The notes under the pieces are model-generated. The model made no database searches. It worked only from the letters and a program-made list of their open reading frames with translations, and was not told the origin of the DNA. Shown one piece after another: positions 1-7,355 of a DNA stretch of 17,293 nucleotides. The position numbers were made by a program, and so were the translations under genes. The stretch spans positions 1 to 17,293 of the forward strand of contig JAHHST010000026.1 in the NCBI GenBank assembly GCA_020025055.1, read 5' to 3'. This DNA is from Longicatena sp. Lineage in GTDB: Bacteria > Bacillota_I > Bacilli_A > Erysipelotrichales > Erysipelotrichaceae. Within the stretch, counting starts at the first letter, position 1. Every line of letters starts with the position of its first letter.

Positions 1-2
1 GC

Positions 3-80
3 AAGTTATCTGGTGGACAAAAACAAAGAGTGGCAATCGCTCGAGCGTTGGCAAATGGCTTATATTTCAAATTCGAATAA
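3..80 (+). pseudogene. ABC transporter ATPase fragment (signature motif only)
   Basis: Read from base 3, this frame encodes K-LSGGQKQRVAIARALAN-G, the C-loop signature and following helix of an ABC ATPase, then only LYFKFE before a TAA at 78-80. In intact ABC ATPases the helix is followed within about ten residues by the Walker B strand and its conserved D-E-P. Here the homology stops near base 58 and the sequence passes into jetB in a different frame. The 5' part lies outside the window. The motif is seen directly; that this is the remnant of a gene cut by a deletion or by misassembly is inference. A 17-residue match to such a stereotyped motif is very unlikely to be chance. Confidence 0.85.
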
Positions 81-462
81 TTATAATCACTTAACACTGA
101 CACAACTACAATCCATTGTTTTATTGTTACTTAGAAAATTATATTTTCAAAAGTCACAAGAATTTCAAGAAACGGAAAATATATTTATTACACTTGCTGA
201 ATTACATGCAGAATTAGAAGCAACTGGAATATATAGTCGTCGTATTACAAAAACAGAATTAAAAAATGTATATCATTTTTTATCTAAATATAATATTTGT
301 GAAAAAATAGGAGATTTAAGTGAGGATGAATCAAAATTGATTATTTATCCAACAATCAACTACATTCTACCTATATCAAAGATTGATGATATTATGGAAC
401 AATTGAAAAATTATAGAAGGGAACATGACGATGAAGACATTGACGAAAGTAAAATTGATTAA
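13..462 (+). CDS. jetB: Truncated JetB (DUF4194, MukE-like) Wadjet subunit
   Basis: JetB is the MukE-like winged-helix subunit that works with the kleisin JetA and the SMC JetC in the Wadjet plasmid-defence complex. Residues from about 17 to the end match the C-terminal half of DUF4194: a YN-L-L entry, the helix LLLLRKLYFQKSQEF, an LAELHAELEATG helix-turn, a KTELKNVYHFLSKYNI winged-helix segment and an IIYPTINYILP strand. The family's N-terminal half (very roughly 80-100 residues from memory) is missing. Residues 1-14 are the out-of-frame reading of an ABC ATPase signature, so the GTG at 13 is not an authentic start. An ATG at 55 would give 135 residues but lacks a visible ribosome-binding site. 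The frame is open to base 1, so a longer fusion is formally possible. The 3' end overlaps jetC. The JetB identity follows from fold-like motifs plus jetC/jetD context; function is doubtful. Confidence 0.75.
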   Translation: MDKNKEWQSLERWQMAYISNSNNYNHLTLTQLQSIVLLLLRKLYFQKSQEFQETENIFITLAELHAELEATGIYSRRITKTELKNVYHFLSKYNICEKIGDLSEDESKLIIYPTINYILPISKIDDIMEQLKNYRREHDDEDIDESKID

Positions 463-3400
463 TTGGCATACATTTAGTAATGTAGAATTCCCTATTTATC
501 GTAATACGGTTATGACTGGGGAAAATGGTACGGGAAAATCTACTATTTTAGATGCTTTACAATATGTATTAACGGTAGGAAGATGTAAATTTAATAAGGC
601 TGCAAGTGATATTGGAAACCGAACATTGGAATCTTATATGCGTTGTAAAATAGGAGTTGAAGGTAACGAATATTTACGTAATGGGGATATCACAACATAT
701 ATTGCTTTAGAGTTTTATGATGAAAAAACAAAACGTTATCAAATTATTGGTACAGTAATTGATTTACGTACAGGTGGTTCTCCAGTTTGGGAGTTTTACC
801 AAATTGTAAATGCACAAATAAGCGATGTTGATTTTATTGAAAATGGGAAAGCATTAACGAAAAAGCAGTTTAGAGAGCGCTTATCAGATACAGGACAACA
901 GGCAACTTTCCAAGATACAAGAAGAGATGGGGAAAGAATGTTTGCGAATGCATTAGGCGTGAAATTAAAATATTTTGAATTAGTTACACGTGCATTAGCA
1001 TTTAAAGCAATTGATAATGTATATCAATTTATTATGGATTTTTTATTAAAAGAAGATCCTGTAGATATTAATAATTTACGATTAAGTATTCAATCTTACC
1101 AGAAGTTAGAGGAACAGTTAAAAGTTAGTAAGGAAGAATGTGATTTTTTAGCTAAAATTGTAGATGAAAATAAAGATTATCAAAAAGCACATGTAGATAT
1201 TGATGTAACACAGTGTTTACAAGATAAGGTAAAAGAAAAATCATTGAGTAATCAAATGATGAAAACGGAAGAAGAATGTGCAAAAATTAATCGTAAATTA
1301 CAAGCATTACAAGAAAAAAACATTCAGTTAGACCAAGACTATAACAGTTATTTAAATCAATCCAATAAATTAGAAAACTCAATTAATCAGAATGAAACGT
1401 ATCGATTAAAAGAATCTTTACAAAGAGATTATGATTCAAAAACAAACGATTTATTGAAAAAAGAACATACATATCAAAGTTTACTTGAAACGATTGAAAA
1501 TGAAGCAGAAGTGTTAAAAAAATTAAAGATTAAAAAAGACTTTATTACATACATTGCGAAAAAACAGTATGAATCAGAAGTATTGACAGAATATTTACAT
1601 GAAACAATCAATCATATAAATAGTAAATTAGATGAAGTTTCTAAAGAATTATTACATACAAATACAGAACGTAATAAAGCAGAACAAACATATCAAGAAA
1701 AGATTCAAACATATGAAAGATTAAAAAGAAACCAATTAGAATATAAAAAAGAAGTACAGCAACTAATTGATTTATTAAAAGAAAAACTTGCTCATCATTA
1801 TGGAAAAGAAATTGAAGTAAAACCATTATGTGAATATTTAGAAATAACAGATGAATCATGGAGAAATGCGATTGAAGGTTATTTAAATTCACAAAGATTT
1901 GATATCATCATTGAACCAGAATACTTTGAGTATGCACTATTGATTTATGATGAATATAAAAATCAAAAAGGAATCTATGGTGTTGGTATTGTTGATGTTG
2001 CAAAATTAGTAAAATACCAAGATATGGATATTAAAGGTACATTAGCTGAACAGTTGGATTGTAGAAATACATATGCAAAATGGTATATAAATATGTTACT
2101 TGGAAGAGTTCACTGTGTGGATGATGTAAAAGATTTAAGAAAACATCCAGTAGCAATTACACGTTCTACAATGTTGTATAAAAATTATACAGTAAAAGCA
2201 TTAAATCCAAATGTGTACAGAAAACCATATATTGGACTTGAAGCGATTAAAATTCAAATGTTGGAATTAGAAAAAGAGATTCAGGTACTATCTAATACAT
2301 TATCCGAATTACGTCAATCAATAAATGAATTAAATGAATTACAAAATTTACTTCGTTCTTCAAAAGCAGATCATATCTTGTCACGTATTTCTGTTATTGA
2401 TGATTATCAATCATTAGCAAAACAAATAGAAGATATTAAAACAAGATTAGATAAAATTGAAATAGATGATTCAATATTAGCTTTACAAGAAGAATTAGAT
2501 GATGTGCAAAGAAAATTGAAAAAAGTAAAAAAAGAACAAGAACACAATCTTGAAGAAATTGGAAATTTAAAAGGAACATTAAATCAAAAAGAAAGTTTCA
2601 TTTCAGCAAACAAAGAGGAATTACAATCTATTAAAGAGAAGAATGTAACATATGAAATGGAACACTATGATATTTCTAGTAAAGCCGAACAAAAACAAGA
2701 AGAATATGAAAGAAAATATCATCAGGATTATATAAGAATTGTGAATGTATTGGATGCAGAAAAAAGACGATATCTTCAAGATATTTCTGAAATGAAAAAC
2801 AAGATTGAAAACTTAATGAAGGAATATAATCTTAGATTTAATATTGGGTTTGAACAAACGGTAGCGTCTATTCAAGATTATGAAAAGCGATATTATCAAT
2901 TTAGAGATATGGAAATTGTGAATAAAACTGAAATGACAAGACAGGCAAAATTAAAATGTGAAGAATCCTTTAAAGAATCTTTTATTTCCGGTTTATCTGA
3001 AAAAATACATGATGCGAAAGAAAATATTAAAACATTAAATAAAGGTTTAGCAAAACGTGATTTTAATGGGGAAACTTATGAGTTCTGTGTAACTGCAACA
3101 AAAAGAGAAAATTTCAAAGAGTACTATGACATTATTGAATCTGGAAAAGAATATCGAGCAAATAATCTATTCTCAGAAATATTAGATGAGAGTCAAAGAA
3201 GAATCATGGATGAATTATTTGCTAAATTAGCATCTGTTGAAAATGATAAAGAAACAGAACAGACATTAATGGAATACACGGATTATCGTAATTATTTAGA
3301 TTATGATATAAAGATTAAATATGATGATGGAACATATGCATATTTTTCAAAAGTAAATAGGGAAAAATCTGGTGGAGAAACACAGACACCATTCTATGTT

Positions 3401-3673
3401 ATTATGGCGGCAAGTTTTGAACAAATTATTCAAAATAGAAATGAAGATGAAGATTTTGGTTGTGTCGTTATTTTCGATGAAGCATTTAATAATATGGATG
3501 AGTATCGAATTCAAGAAATGATTAAATTTTATAACGAAAGAGATATTCAAACATTTATCGCCGTACCACCATCACGAGCAAGTACGATTATTCCATATGT
3601 AAATACTCGATTATTAGTAATTAAACAAGACAATCAAACATTTGTGGAAGTTGTGAAAGATGAAGAATTATAG
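425..3673 (+). CDS. jetC: JetC, MukB-like SMC ATPase of the Wadjet system
   Basis: This is the SMC motor of Wadjet, which in studied systems extrudes small circular DNA and hands it to JetD for cleavage. It is 1082 residues. The N-terminal head carries LINWHTF and Walker A G32-ENGTGK-S39. Long Lys/Glu/Gln-rich coiled coils run at about 230-450 and 610-870, separated by a globular hinge at about 450-605. The C-terminal head has the ABC signature S982-GGE-T986, Walker B CVVIFDEAF with D1018 and E1019, and a following NNMD D-loop. All ATPase residues are intact. A purine-rich GAAGGG at 416-421 sits only 3 bases before the ATG at 425 but 9 bases before the ATG at 431, so 431 (starting MKTLTK) is the likelier start. 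The gene overlaps jetB by 32-38 bases and jetD by 14, implying translational coupling. Generic SbcC/Rad50 or MukB labels may be applied; the jetD neighbour decides for JetC. Confidence 0.92.
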   Translation: MTMKTLTKVKLINWHTFSNVEFPIYRNTVMTGENGTGKSTILDALQYVLTVGRCKFNKAASDIGNRTLESYMRCKIGVEGNEYLRNGDITTYIALEFYDEKTKRYQIIGTVIDLRTGGSPVWEFYQIVNAQISDVDFIENGKALTKKQFRERLSDTGQQATFQDTRRDGERMFANALGVKLKYFELVTRALAFKAIDNVYQFIMDFLLKEDPVDINNLRLSIQSYQKLEEQLKVSKEECDFLAKIVDENKDYQKAHVDIDVTQCLQDKVKEKSLSNQMMKTEEECAKINRKLQALQEKNIQLDQDYNSYLNQSNKLENSINQNETYRLKESLQRDYDSKTNDLLKKEHTYQSLLETIENEAEVLKKLKIKKDFITYIAKKQYESEVLTEYLHETINHINSKLDEVSKELLHTNTERNKAEQTYQEKIQTYERLKRNQLEYKKEVQQLIDLLKEKLAHHYGKEIEVKPLCEYLEITDESWRNAIEGYLNSQRFDIIIEPEYFEYALLIYDEYKNQKGIYGVGIVDVAKLVKYQDMDIKGTLAEQLDCRNTYAKWYINMLLGRVHCVDDVKDLRKHPVAITRSTMLYKNYTVKALNPNVYRKPYIGLEAIKIQMLELEKEIQVLSNTLSELRQSINELNELQNLLRSSKADHILSRISVIDDYQSLAKQIEDIKTRLDKIEIDDSILALQEELDDVQRKLKKVKKEQEHNLEEIGNLKGTLNQKESFISANKEELQSIKEKNVTYEMEHYDISSKAEQKQEEYERKYHQDYIRIVNVLDAEKRRYLQDISEMKNKIENLMKEYNLRFNIGFEQTVASIQDYEKRYYQFRDMEIVNKTEMTRQAKLKCEESFKESFISGLSEKIHDAKENIKTLNKGLAKRDFNGETYEFCVTATKRENFKEYYDIIESGKEYRANNLFSEILDESQRRIMDELFAKLASVENDKETEQTLMEYTDYRNYLDYDIKIKYDDGTYAYFSKVNREKSGGETQTPFYVIMAASFEQIIQNRNEDEDFGCVVIFDEAFNNMDEYRIQEMIKFYNERDIQTFIAVPPSRASTIIPYVNTRLLVIKQDNQTFVEVVKDEEL

Positions 3674-4850
3674 AGAAGATATTCTAATACGCTTAATTGA
3701 TCACTATGAGGGCACAAAATTTTATAAAGGGCAATCTTCGAAGAAGCCAAATTGTAGTTTAAATCTAAATAAAGAATATCCAAAATATGGAAATAGTGAG
3801 TGCTTTAAAGAAACGAATGAAATTGAAAAGGCAATCGATTATTTGTTGAAAAGAGATTTCATTAAGCCAGGAAAATGGTTTGAATATCGAAAAAGAGAAG
3901 TGTTGTTAAATACGGAAGAAGATATATTAGAAAACATATATCAAGAATTACATAGAACTCCTGAAAAAGAAGTTCGAAAACAGTTTATTAGTGATATTCA
4001 AGAAATACATAGTGTGGATTTTGTGAATAACTTTTTAGTACATATCGTAAAAAAAACACAAAATTATGAATCAATTTCGAAATATGTAAGTAAAATGGAT
4101 CTTTCTGAAGTAAAAGATATAGTAGATTTATTAGAACATTTGTATCAACAGAAAACAGAGATTATGTTACGTAAATTCTCGCAAAGTGTGATTCATGATA
4201 CGAAAAAATTTAATGTATATAAAACACGAATCCTTCATGTTGTACAAGATTTCTATAATCCTTTTATTGAAAATGAAAATCAAATGTTAGAGTGCTTTAA
4301 TATTTTAAAAAACCCAACTTGTATTCATATAAAAGGGGATATGGAGTTTAAAATTCATGATCAACGGATTGATTTAAAAAAAGTGGATCATGAGTTTGTG
4401 TTTACTAAAAACCATTTAGAATCTTTAGAAATTTTAAATGTTCATAATAAAAGAGTCATGACGGTTGAAAACTTAACTTCTTATTATAGTGTAGAACCCA
4501 AAGATACTTTAGTAATATATTTAGGGGGATACCATAATCGTCAAGAGCGTAAGTTTTTATTACAATTATATGATTTTTTAAAGGATTCGGTAGTGTATGA
4601 TCATTTTGGAGATATTGATGCTGGGGGATTTTATATTTATTTTGATTTAATTAACAAAACAAATATGCCTTTCCATACATATAAAATGGATGTGGAAACT
4701 TTAAAAGAATATCAAGAATATGCAAAACCATTAACAAACCGAGATATTCATAATTTAAAACTATTAAATCAACAGTATCATTTATCAGTTATTCAATATA
4801 TGTTAGATCATAAAATAAAATTAGAACAAGAAATTATTGATGTTGTATAA
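3660..4850 (+). CDS. jetD: JetD, Toprim-domain nuclease of the Wadjet system
   Basis: JetD is the nuclease subunit of Wadjet and carries a DUF2220-type C-terminal Toprim domain. At 396 residues it is near the usual length. The N-terminal half (about 1-180) is the helical/winged-helix arm region. A segment around 178-198 (HDTKKF then YKTRILHVVQDF) resembles the conserved D-S-K block of the family. The Toprim part has the acidic residue in VENLTSYY (E270), a glycine strand IYLGGYHN (about 286-293) and the DxD motif HFGDIDAGGFYI (D318, D320), so the catalytic residues are present. The start overlaps the end of jetC by 14 bases with only a weak upstream ribosome-binding site, so translation is probably coupled. 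A strong terminator follows immediately. Because JetD cleaves only with the JetABC motor, loss of jetA upstream would probably leave it without its loader. Confidence 0.92.
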   Translation: MKNYREDILIRLIDHYEGTKFYKGQSSKKPNCSLNLNKEYPKYGNSECFKETNEIEKAIDYLLKRDFIKPGKWFEYRKREVLLNTEEDILENIYQELHRTPEKEVRKQFISDIQEIHSVDFVNNFLVHIVKKTQNYESISKYVSKMDLSEVKDIVDLLEHLYQQKTEIMLRKFSQSVIHDTKKFNVYKTRILHVVQDFYNPFIENENQMLECFNILKNPTCIHIKGDMEFKIHDQRIDLKKVDHEFVFTKNHLESLEILNVHNKRVMTVENLTSYYSVEPKDTLVIYLGGYHNRQERKFLLQLYDFLKDSVVYDHFGDIDAGGFYIYFDLINKTNMPFHTYKMDVETLKEYQEYAKPLTNRDIHNLKLLNQQYHLSVIQYMLDHKIKLEQEIIDVV

Positions 4851-4876
4851 AAGGAATCACTTCGATTCCTTTTTTT
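4849..4876 (+). terminator. Rho-independent terminator of the jet operon
   Basis: A perfect 10-bp stem (AAAAGGAATC pairing with GATTCCTTTT) encloses the 5-base loop ACTTC, and the 3' arm runs into seven consecutive T residues (4870-4876). It begins inside the jetD stop codon, so it ends the Wadjet transcript and separates it from the PTS operon. Confidence 0.9.
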
Positions 4877-4880
4877 GATG

Positions 4881-4927
4881 TAGGAAATATTTCTATAAAT
4901 ATCTTAGATTTCCTAGGTACTAGGAAA
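4881..4927. promoter_or_regulatory. TAGGAAA inverted-repeat cluster, candidate operator of the PTS operon
   Basis: The heptamer TAGGAAA occurs at 4881-4887, inverted as TTTCCTA at 4909-4915, and again at 4921-4927. The last two form a 7-5-7 inverted repeat centred near 4918. A partner-like TTTCTA at 4890-4895 makes the first copy an imperfect palindrome too. The cluster ends just upstream of where the -35 element of the candidate PTS promoter would lie, which is where PRD-family activators commonly bind. The repeats are seen directly; their role as binding sites, probably for the regulator encoded at 8283-10202, is inference. Confidence 0.5.
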
Positions 4928-4962
4928 ATATGTAAAATAATATTATTTATATAATATTATAC
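4927..4962 (+). promoter_or_regulatory. Candidate promoter of the PTS/deo operon
   Basis: A consensus -10 TATAAT lies at 4950-4955. At 17-bp spacing the -35 position (4927-4932) reads AATATG, which does not resemble TTGACA. A good -10 without a -35, directly after an inverted-repeat cluster, is the pattern expected of an activator-dependent promoter. Transcription would start near 4962 and lead into the AGGAGG ribosome-binding site at 4975-4980. Confidence 0.4.
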
Positions 4963-4988
4963 TTAAATTGGAATAGGAGGAACGAAAA

Positions 4989-5309
4989 GTGAAAAGAGTG
5001 TATTTATTTTGTAGTGCGGGAATGTCAACAAGTATGTTAGCGTCTAATATGCAACAAGTTGCCAATGAGCACAATGTTGATATGGAGGTAAAAGCATTTC
5101 CACATGAAAAAATTAGAGAAATTGTTGCTGAATATCATCCTGATTGTATTTTATTAGGACCACAAATTAAATATCTATATGATGAAACAATTAACATTAT
5201 AGGGAATAATATTCCAATTATGGTGATTGATTCAGGTGATTATGGAATGATGAATGGGGAAAAAGTTTTAAAAACAGCCATTAAATTAATGAGATCGTTT
5301 AAAAAATAA
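4989..5309 (+). CDS. PTS lactose/cellobiose-family IIB component
   Basis: This is the cytoplasmic IIB phosphocarrier, which takes phosphate from a IIA protein on a cysteine and passes it to the sugar bound by IIC. The 106-residue length is typical of a free-standing lactose/cellobiose-family IIB. The phosphorylation loop starts at the expected place: VYLFC8SAGMSTSML, with C8 as the phospho-acceptor. The GTG start is supported by TAGGAGG at 4974-4980, eight bases upstream. It is the first gene of the operon and is followed directly by IIC. No lactose/cellobiose-type IIA gene is present in the window, so its phosphate donor is encoded elsewhere or is unconventional. The substrate cannot be read from IIB alone. 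Confidence 0.9.
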   Translation: MKRVYLFCSAGMSTSMLASNMQQVANEHNVDMEVKAFPHEKIREIVAEYHPDCILLGPQIKYLYDETINIIGNNIPIMVIDSGDYGMMNGEKVLKTAIKLMRSFKK

Positions 5310-5343
5310 AGTTTTAAATGGGACAATTTAGAAAGGGTTAATT

Positions 5344-6687
5344 ATGAAAAAGTTTATAGGATTTTTAGAAAAGTATCTAACTCCGTTAGGTGCTAAATTA
5401 GGTAATCAAAGACATCTACAGGCGTTAGCAAACGGTATGATGATGACATTGCCATTATTAGTTATTGGTTCGTTGTTTATGATTTTAAACAATCCACCAA
5501 TCAATATGGCAACTGTAGATATGGATACTACAAATATTTTTGTTAAATTTTTAATCAATTGGAAAACATGGGCAATGGCAAATGAACAATGGATCATGGC
5601 ACCATATCATATGACATTTGGTATGTTAGGTTTAATGACTTCATTTTCAGTAGCTTATTGTTTAGCTAAGAGTTATAAAATGAATGCTGCAGTTAGCGGA
5701 ATTATGACAATGTCAGTTTTCTTATTAGTATGTTCAAGTGTTGTTCAAGTACCTGTAGGAGAAAGTACAATTCCAGCGATTACATCTCAATTCTTATCTA
5801 GTGATGGAATGTTTGTCGCAATTATTTTAGGTTTCTTATGTGTTGAAATTACACGTTGGGTTGATAAACTAGGAATAAAAGTAACATTCCCAGAATCAGT
5901 TCCAAAGATGGTATCAACATTCGTCAATTCATTACTTCCATTATTCGTAAATATTTTAATTATTTATGGAATCAATTTATTGCTTATTTCTTCTCTTGGA
6001 AAGTCTTTTCCAGAAGCAGTTATGAGTTTACTTACACCTGCTATTGAAGTAGGAAATAATATTTGGGTATATGCTGGAATTATTTTATTCTCAAATGTAT
6101 TATGGTTCTTTGGTATTAACGGAACATCTGTTATTTTCTCAATTGTATTTATGATTGGATTAGCAGGAACTGGTGCGAATGCAGAAATGGTTGCGAATAA
6201 TTTAGCTCCTACAAATCCAATGAATTTACAGTTATTCCGTTATGCATTATTAGGTGGTGCTGGAGGTACATTAGGACTTATCTTATTAATGTGGAAATCG
6301 AAATCAGCAAAATTAAAATCGTTAGCACGTATTTCTATCGTTCCTGGAATTTGTTCAATTAATGAACCAATTACATTTGGAGTTCCAATGGCATATAATC
6401 CAATTATGGCAATTCCTTATATTTTTACTCCATCTATTTGTGTAATTTTAGGATACTATGCACAAGTACTTGGATTTGTTACACCAGGATACATTGCGGA
6501 TCCATCATTTATTCCTTTCTTTATCCAAGGATGGATGTCAGGTATGGACTTTAGAAATGTTATTTTCATGTTCTTATTAATTGCATTAAGTGCGATAATC
6601 TATTATCCTTTCTTTAAAGTTTATGAAAAAGTAGCAGTTGAGCAAGAAAAGAAAGAAGTAGAAGAAGAGGAGGATTTTGAATGGTAA
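5344..6687 (+). CDS. PTS lactose/cellobiose-family IIC permease
   Basis: This is the integral membrane component that binds and translocates the sugar. It is 447 residues, within the family's usual range, with about ten hydrophobic segments spread over residues 30-425 and a charged Glu/Lys-rich tail (430-447). The substrate-site glutamate motif is present as SINEPITFG with E341. The other conserved motif, usually W-F-F-G-I-H-G in cellobiose and lactose permeases, reads WFFGINGTS here, so the substrate-contacting histidine is Asn259. The spacing between the two sites (82 residues) agrees with the family. The start has GAAAGGG just upstream, and the stop overlaps the next gene by 7 bases. The neighbouring deo and nucleoside phosphorylase genes suggest a substrate other than a beta-glucoside; that is inference. 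Confidence 0.9.
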   Translation: MKKFIGFLEKYLTPLGAKLGNQRHLQALANGMMMTLPLLVIGSLFMILNNPPINMATVDMDTTNIFVKFLINWKTWAMANEQWIMAPYHMTFGMLGLMTSFSVAYCLAKSYKMNAAVSGIMTMSVFLLVCSSVVQVPVGESTIPAITSQFLSSDGMFVAIILGFLCVEITRWVDKLGIKVTFPESVPKMVSTFVNSLLPLFVNILIIYGINLLLISSLGKSFPEAVMSLLTPAIEVGNNIWVYAGIILFSNVLWFFGINGTSVIFSIVFMIGLAGTGANAEMVANNLAPTNPMNLQLFRYALLGGAGGTLGLILLMWKSKSAKLKSLARISIVPGICSINEPITFGVPMAYNPIMAIPYIFTPSICVILGYYAQVLGFVTPGYIADPSFIPFFIQGWMSGMDFRNVIFMFLLIALSAIIYYPFFKVYEKVAVEQEKKEVEEEEDFEW

Positions 6688-7292
6688 AGAAAATGTATGA
6701 CCCATGGTCAAAAATTACTACCAAAAATGGATATGCATGCGATGAAGTTATTTCTGCACTTCAAAAATCAATCCGTAGAGGATTAGAAGAACAAGCATGT
6801 ATGTTTGCATATGAATTGTATATTTCATCACCTCAATTAGAAGAAAAATTATGGCGTCGTTTATTAACTATTTCGGTAGAAGATATCGGAATGGGAAATC
6901 CAATGGCTGCTGTTGTTGTGAACTCTTTATCTCAAATGCGTTTAAACTTTGATTATTCTGATAATGATCGTACAATTTATTTTATTCATGCAATTCGCTA
7001 CATGTGTCAAAGTGAAAAAGATCGTTCAAGCGATTTATTGAAAAACATTTGTATTAAGAGTTTTGCAATGGGTAAATTCCCTGAAATTCCAGATTATGCA
7101 TTAGATAAACATACACAAAGAGGACAAGCAATGGGAAGAGATTCAAAACACTTCTTAAATGAAGCAAGTATTGTTGTTCCACAAGCTAAAGTTGATAATG
7201 ATTATAAAGAAAGATACGAAAAAATATTAGAATCATATGATCCAGATAACGTATGTGATACTGCATTTAAATTTAATGGATGGCAATTTTAA
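6681..7292 (+). CDS. Stand-alone RarA/MgsA C-terminal-domain-like protein
   Basis: This 203-residue protein resembles only the helical C-terminal (tetramerisation) part of the replication-associated AAA+ ATPase RarA/MgsA. Residues 21-46 (DEVISALQKSIRRG, then an A-x-EL helix) match the ISALHKS(I/V)RG block. LWRRLLTISVEDIG at 57-70, followed by NPMA, matches the ARR...IASED(I/V)G-ADP block, and residues 99-114 match the AIxYL block. The segment EIPDYALDKHTQRGQAMGR (135-153) is the equivalent of RarA's IPxHLR...K-MG region, in a form I recall from other short homologues, some in phages. There is no Walker A and no AAA+ domain, so it cannot be a RarA ATPase. It overlaps IIC by 7 bases and has AGGAGG at 6668-6673, so it is co-translated with the PTS genes. 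The role is unknown; oligomeric scaffold or DNA-related regulator are guesses. Confidence 0.75.
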   Translation: MVKKMYDPWSKITTKNGYACDEVISALQKSIRRGLEEQACMFAYELYISSPQLEEKLWRRLLTISVEDIGMGNPMAAVVVNSLSQMRLNFDYSDNDRTIYFIHAIRYMCQSEKDRSSDLLKNICIKSFAMGKFPEIPDYALDKHTQRGQAMGRDSKHFLNEASIVVPQAKVDNDYKERYEKILESYDPDNVCDTAFKFNGWQF

Positions 7293-7295
7293 GTA

Positions 7296-7329
7296 AATAG
7301 CGGTGGGTCATATGGACCTAACCGCTATT
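7296..7329 (+). other. Long intercistronic hairpin without U tract
   Basis: A perfect 9-bp outer stem (AATAGCGGT with ACCGCTATT) is topped by a second 4-bp stem (GGTC with GACC) around a short ATATG loop, with a one-base and a two-base internal offset. No T run follows, so it does not look like a standard terminator. It sits 3 bases after the RarA-like gene and ends 12 bases before the deoC ribosome-binding site (AAAGGAG, 7342-7348). It could act as a 3' stabiliser, processing site or partial attenuator that sets deoC level relative to the PTS genes. Confidence 0.6.
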
Positions 7330-7355
7330 ACACTATTATATAAAGGAGAAAGCAC

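Noticed and set aside
1641..1892. Antisense open frame inside jetC (and similar ones at 3347-3550, 5406-5597, 14121-14408, 14240-14575, 14697-14891 and 16145-16345)
   Set aside because: All lie opposite well-supported genes. Their Phe/Ile/Leu/Asn-rich composition is that expected from the complement of AT-rich coding sequence, and they have no recognisable domains.
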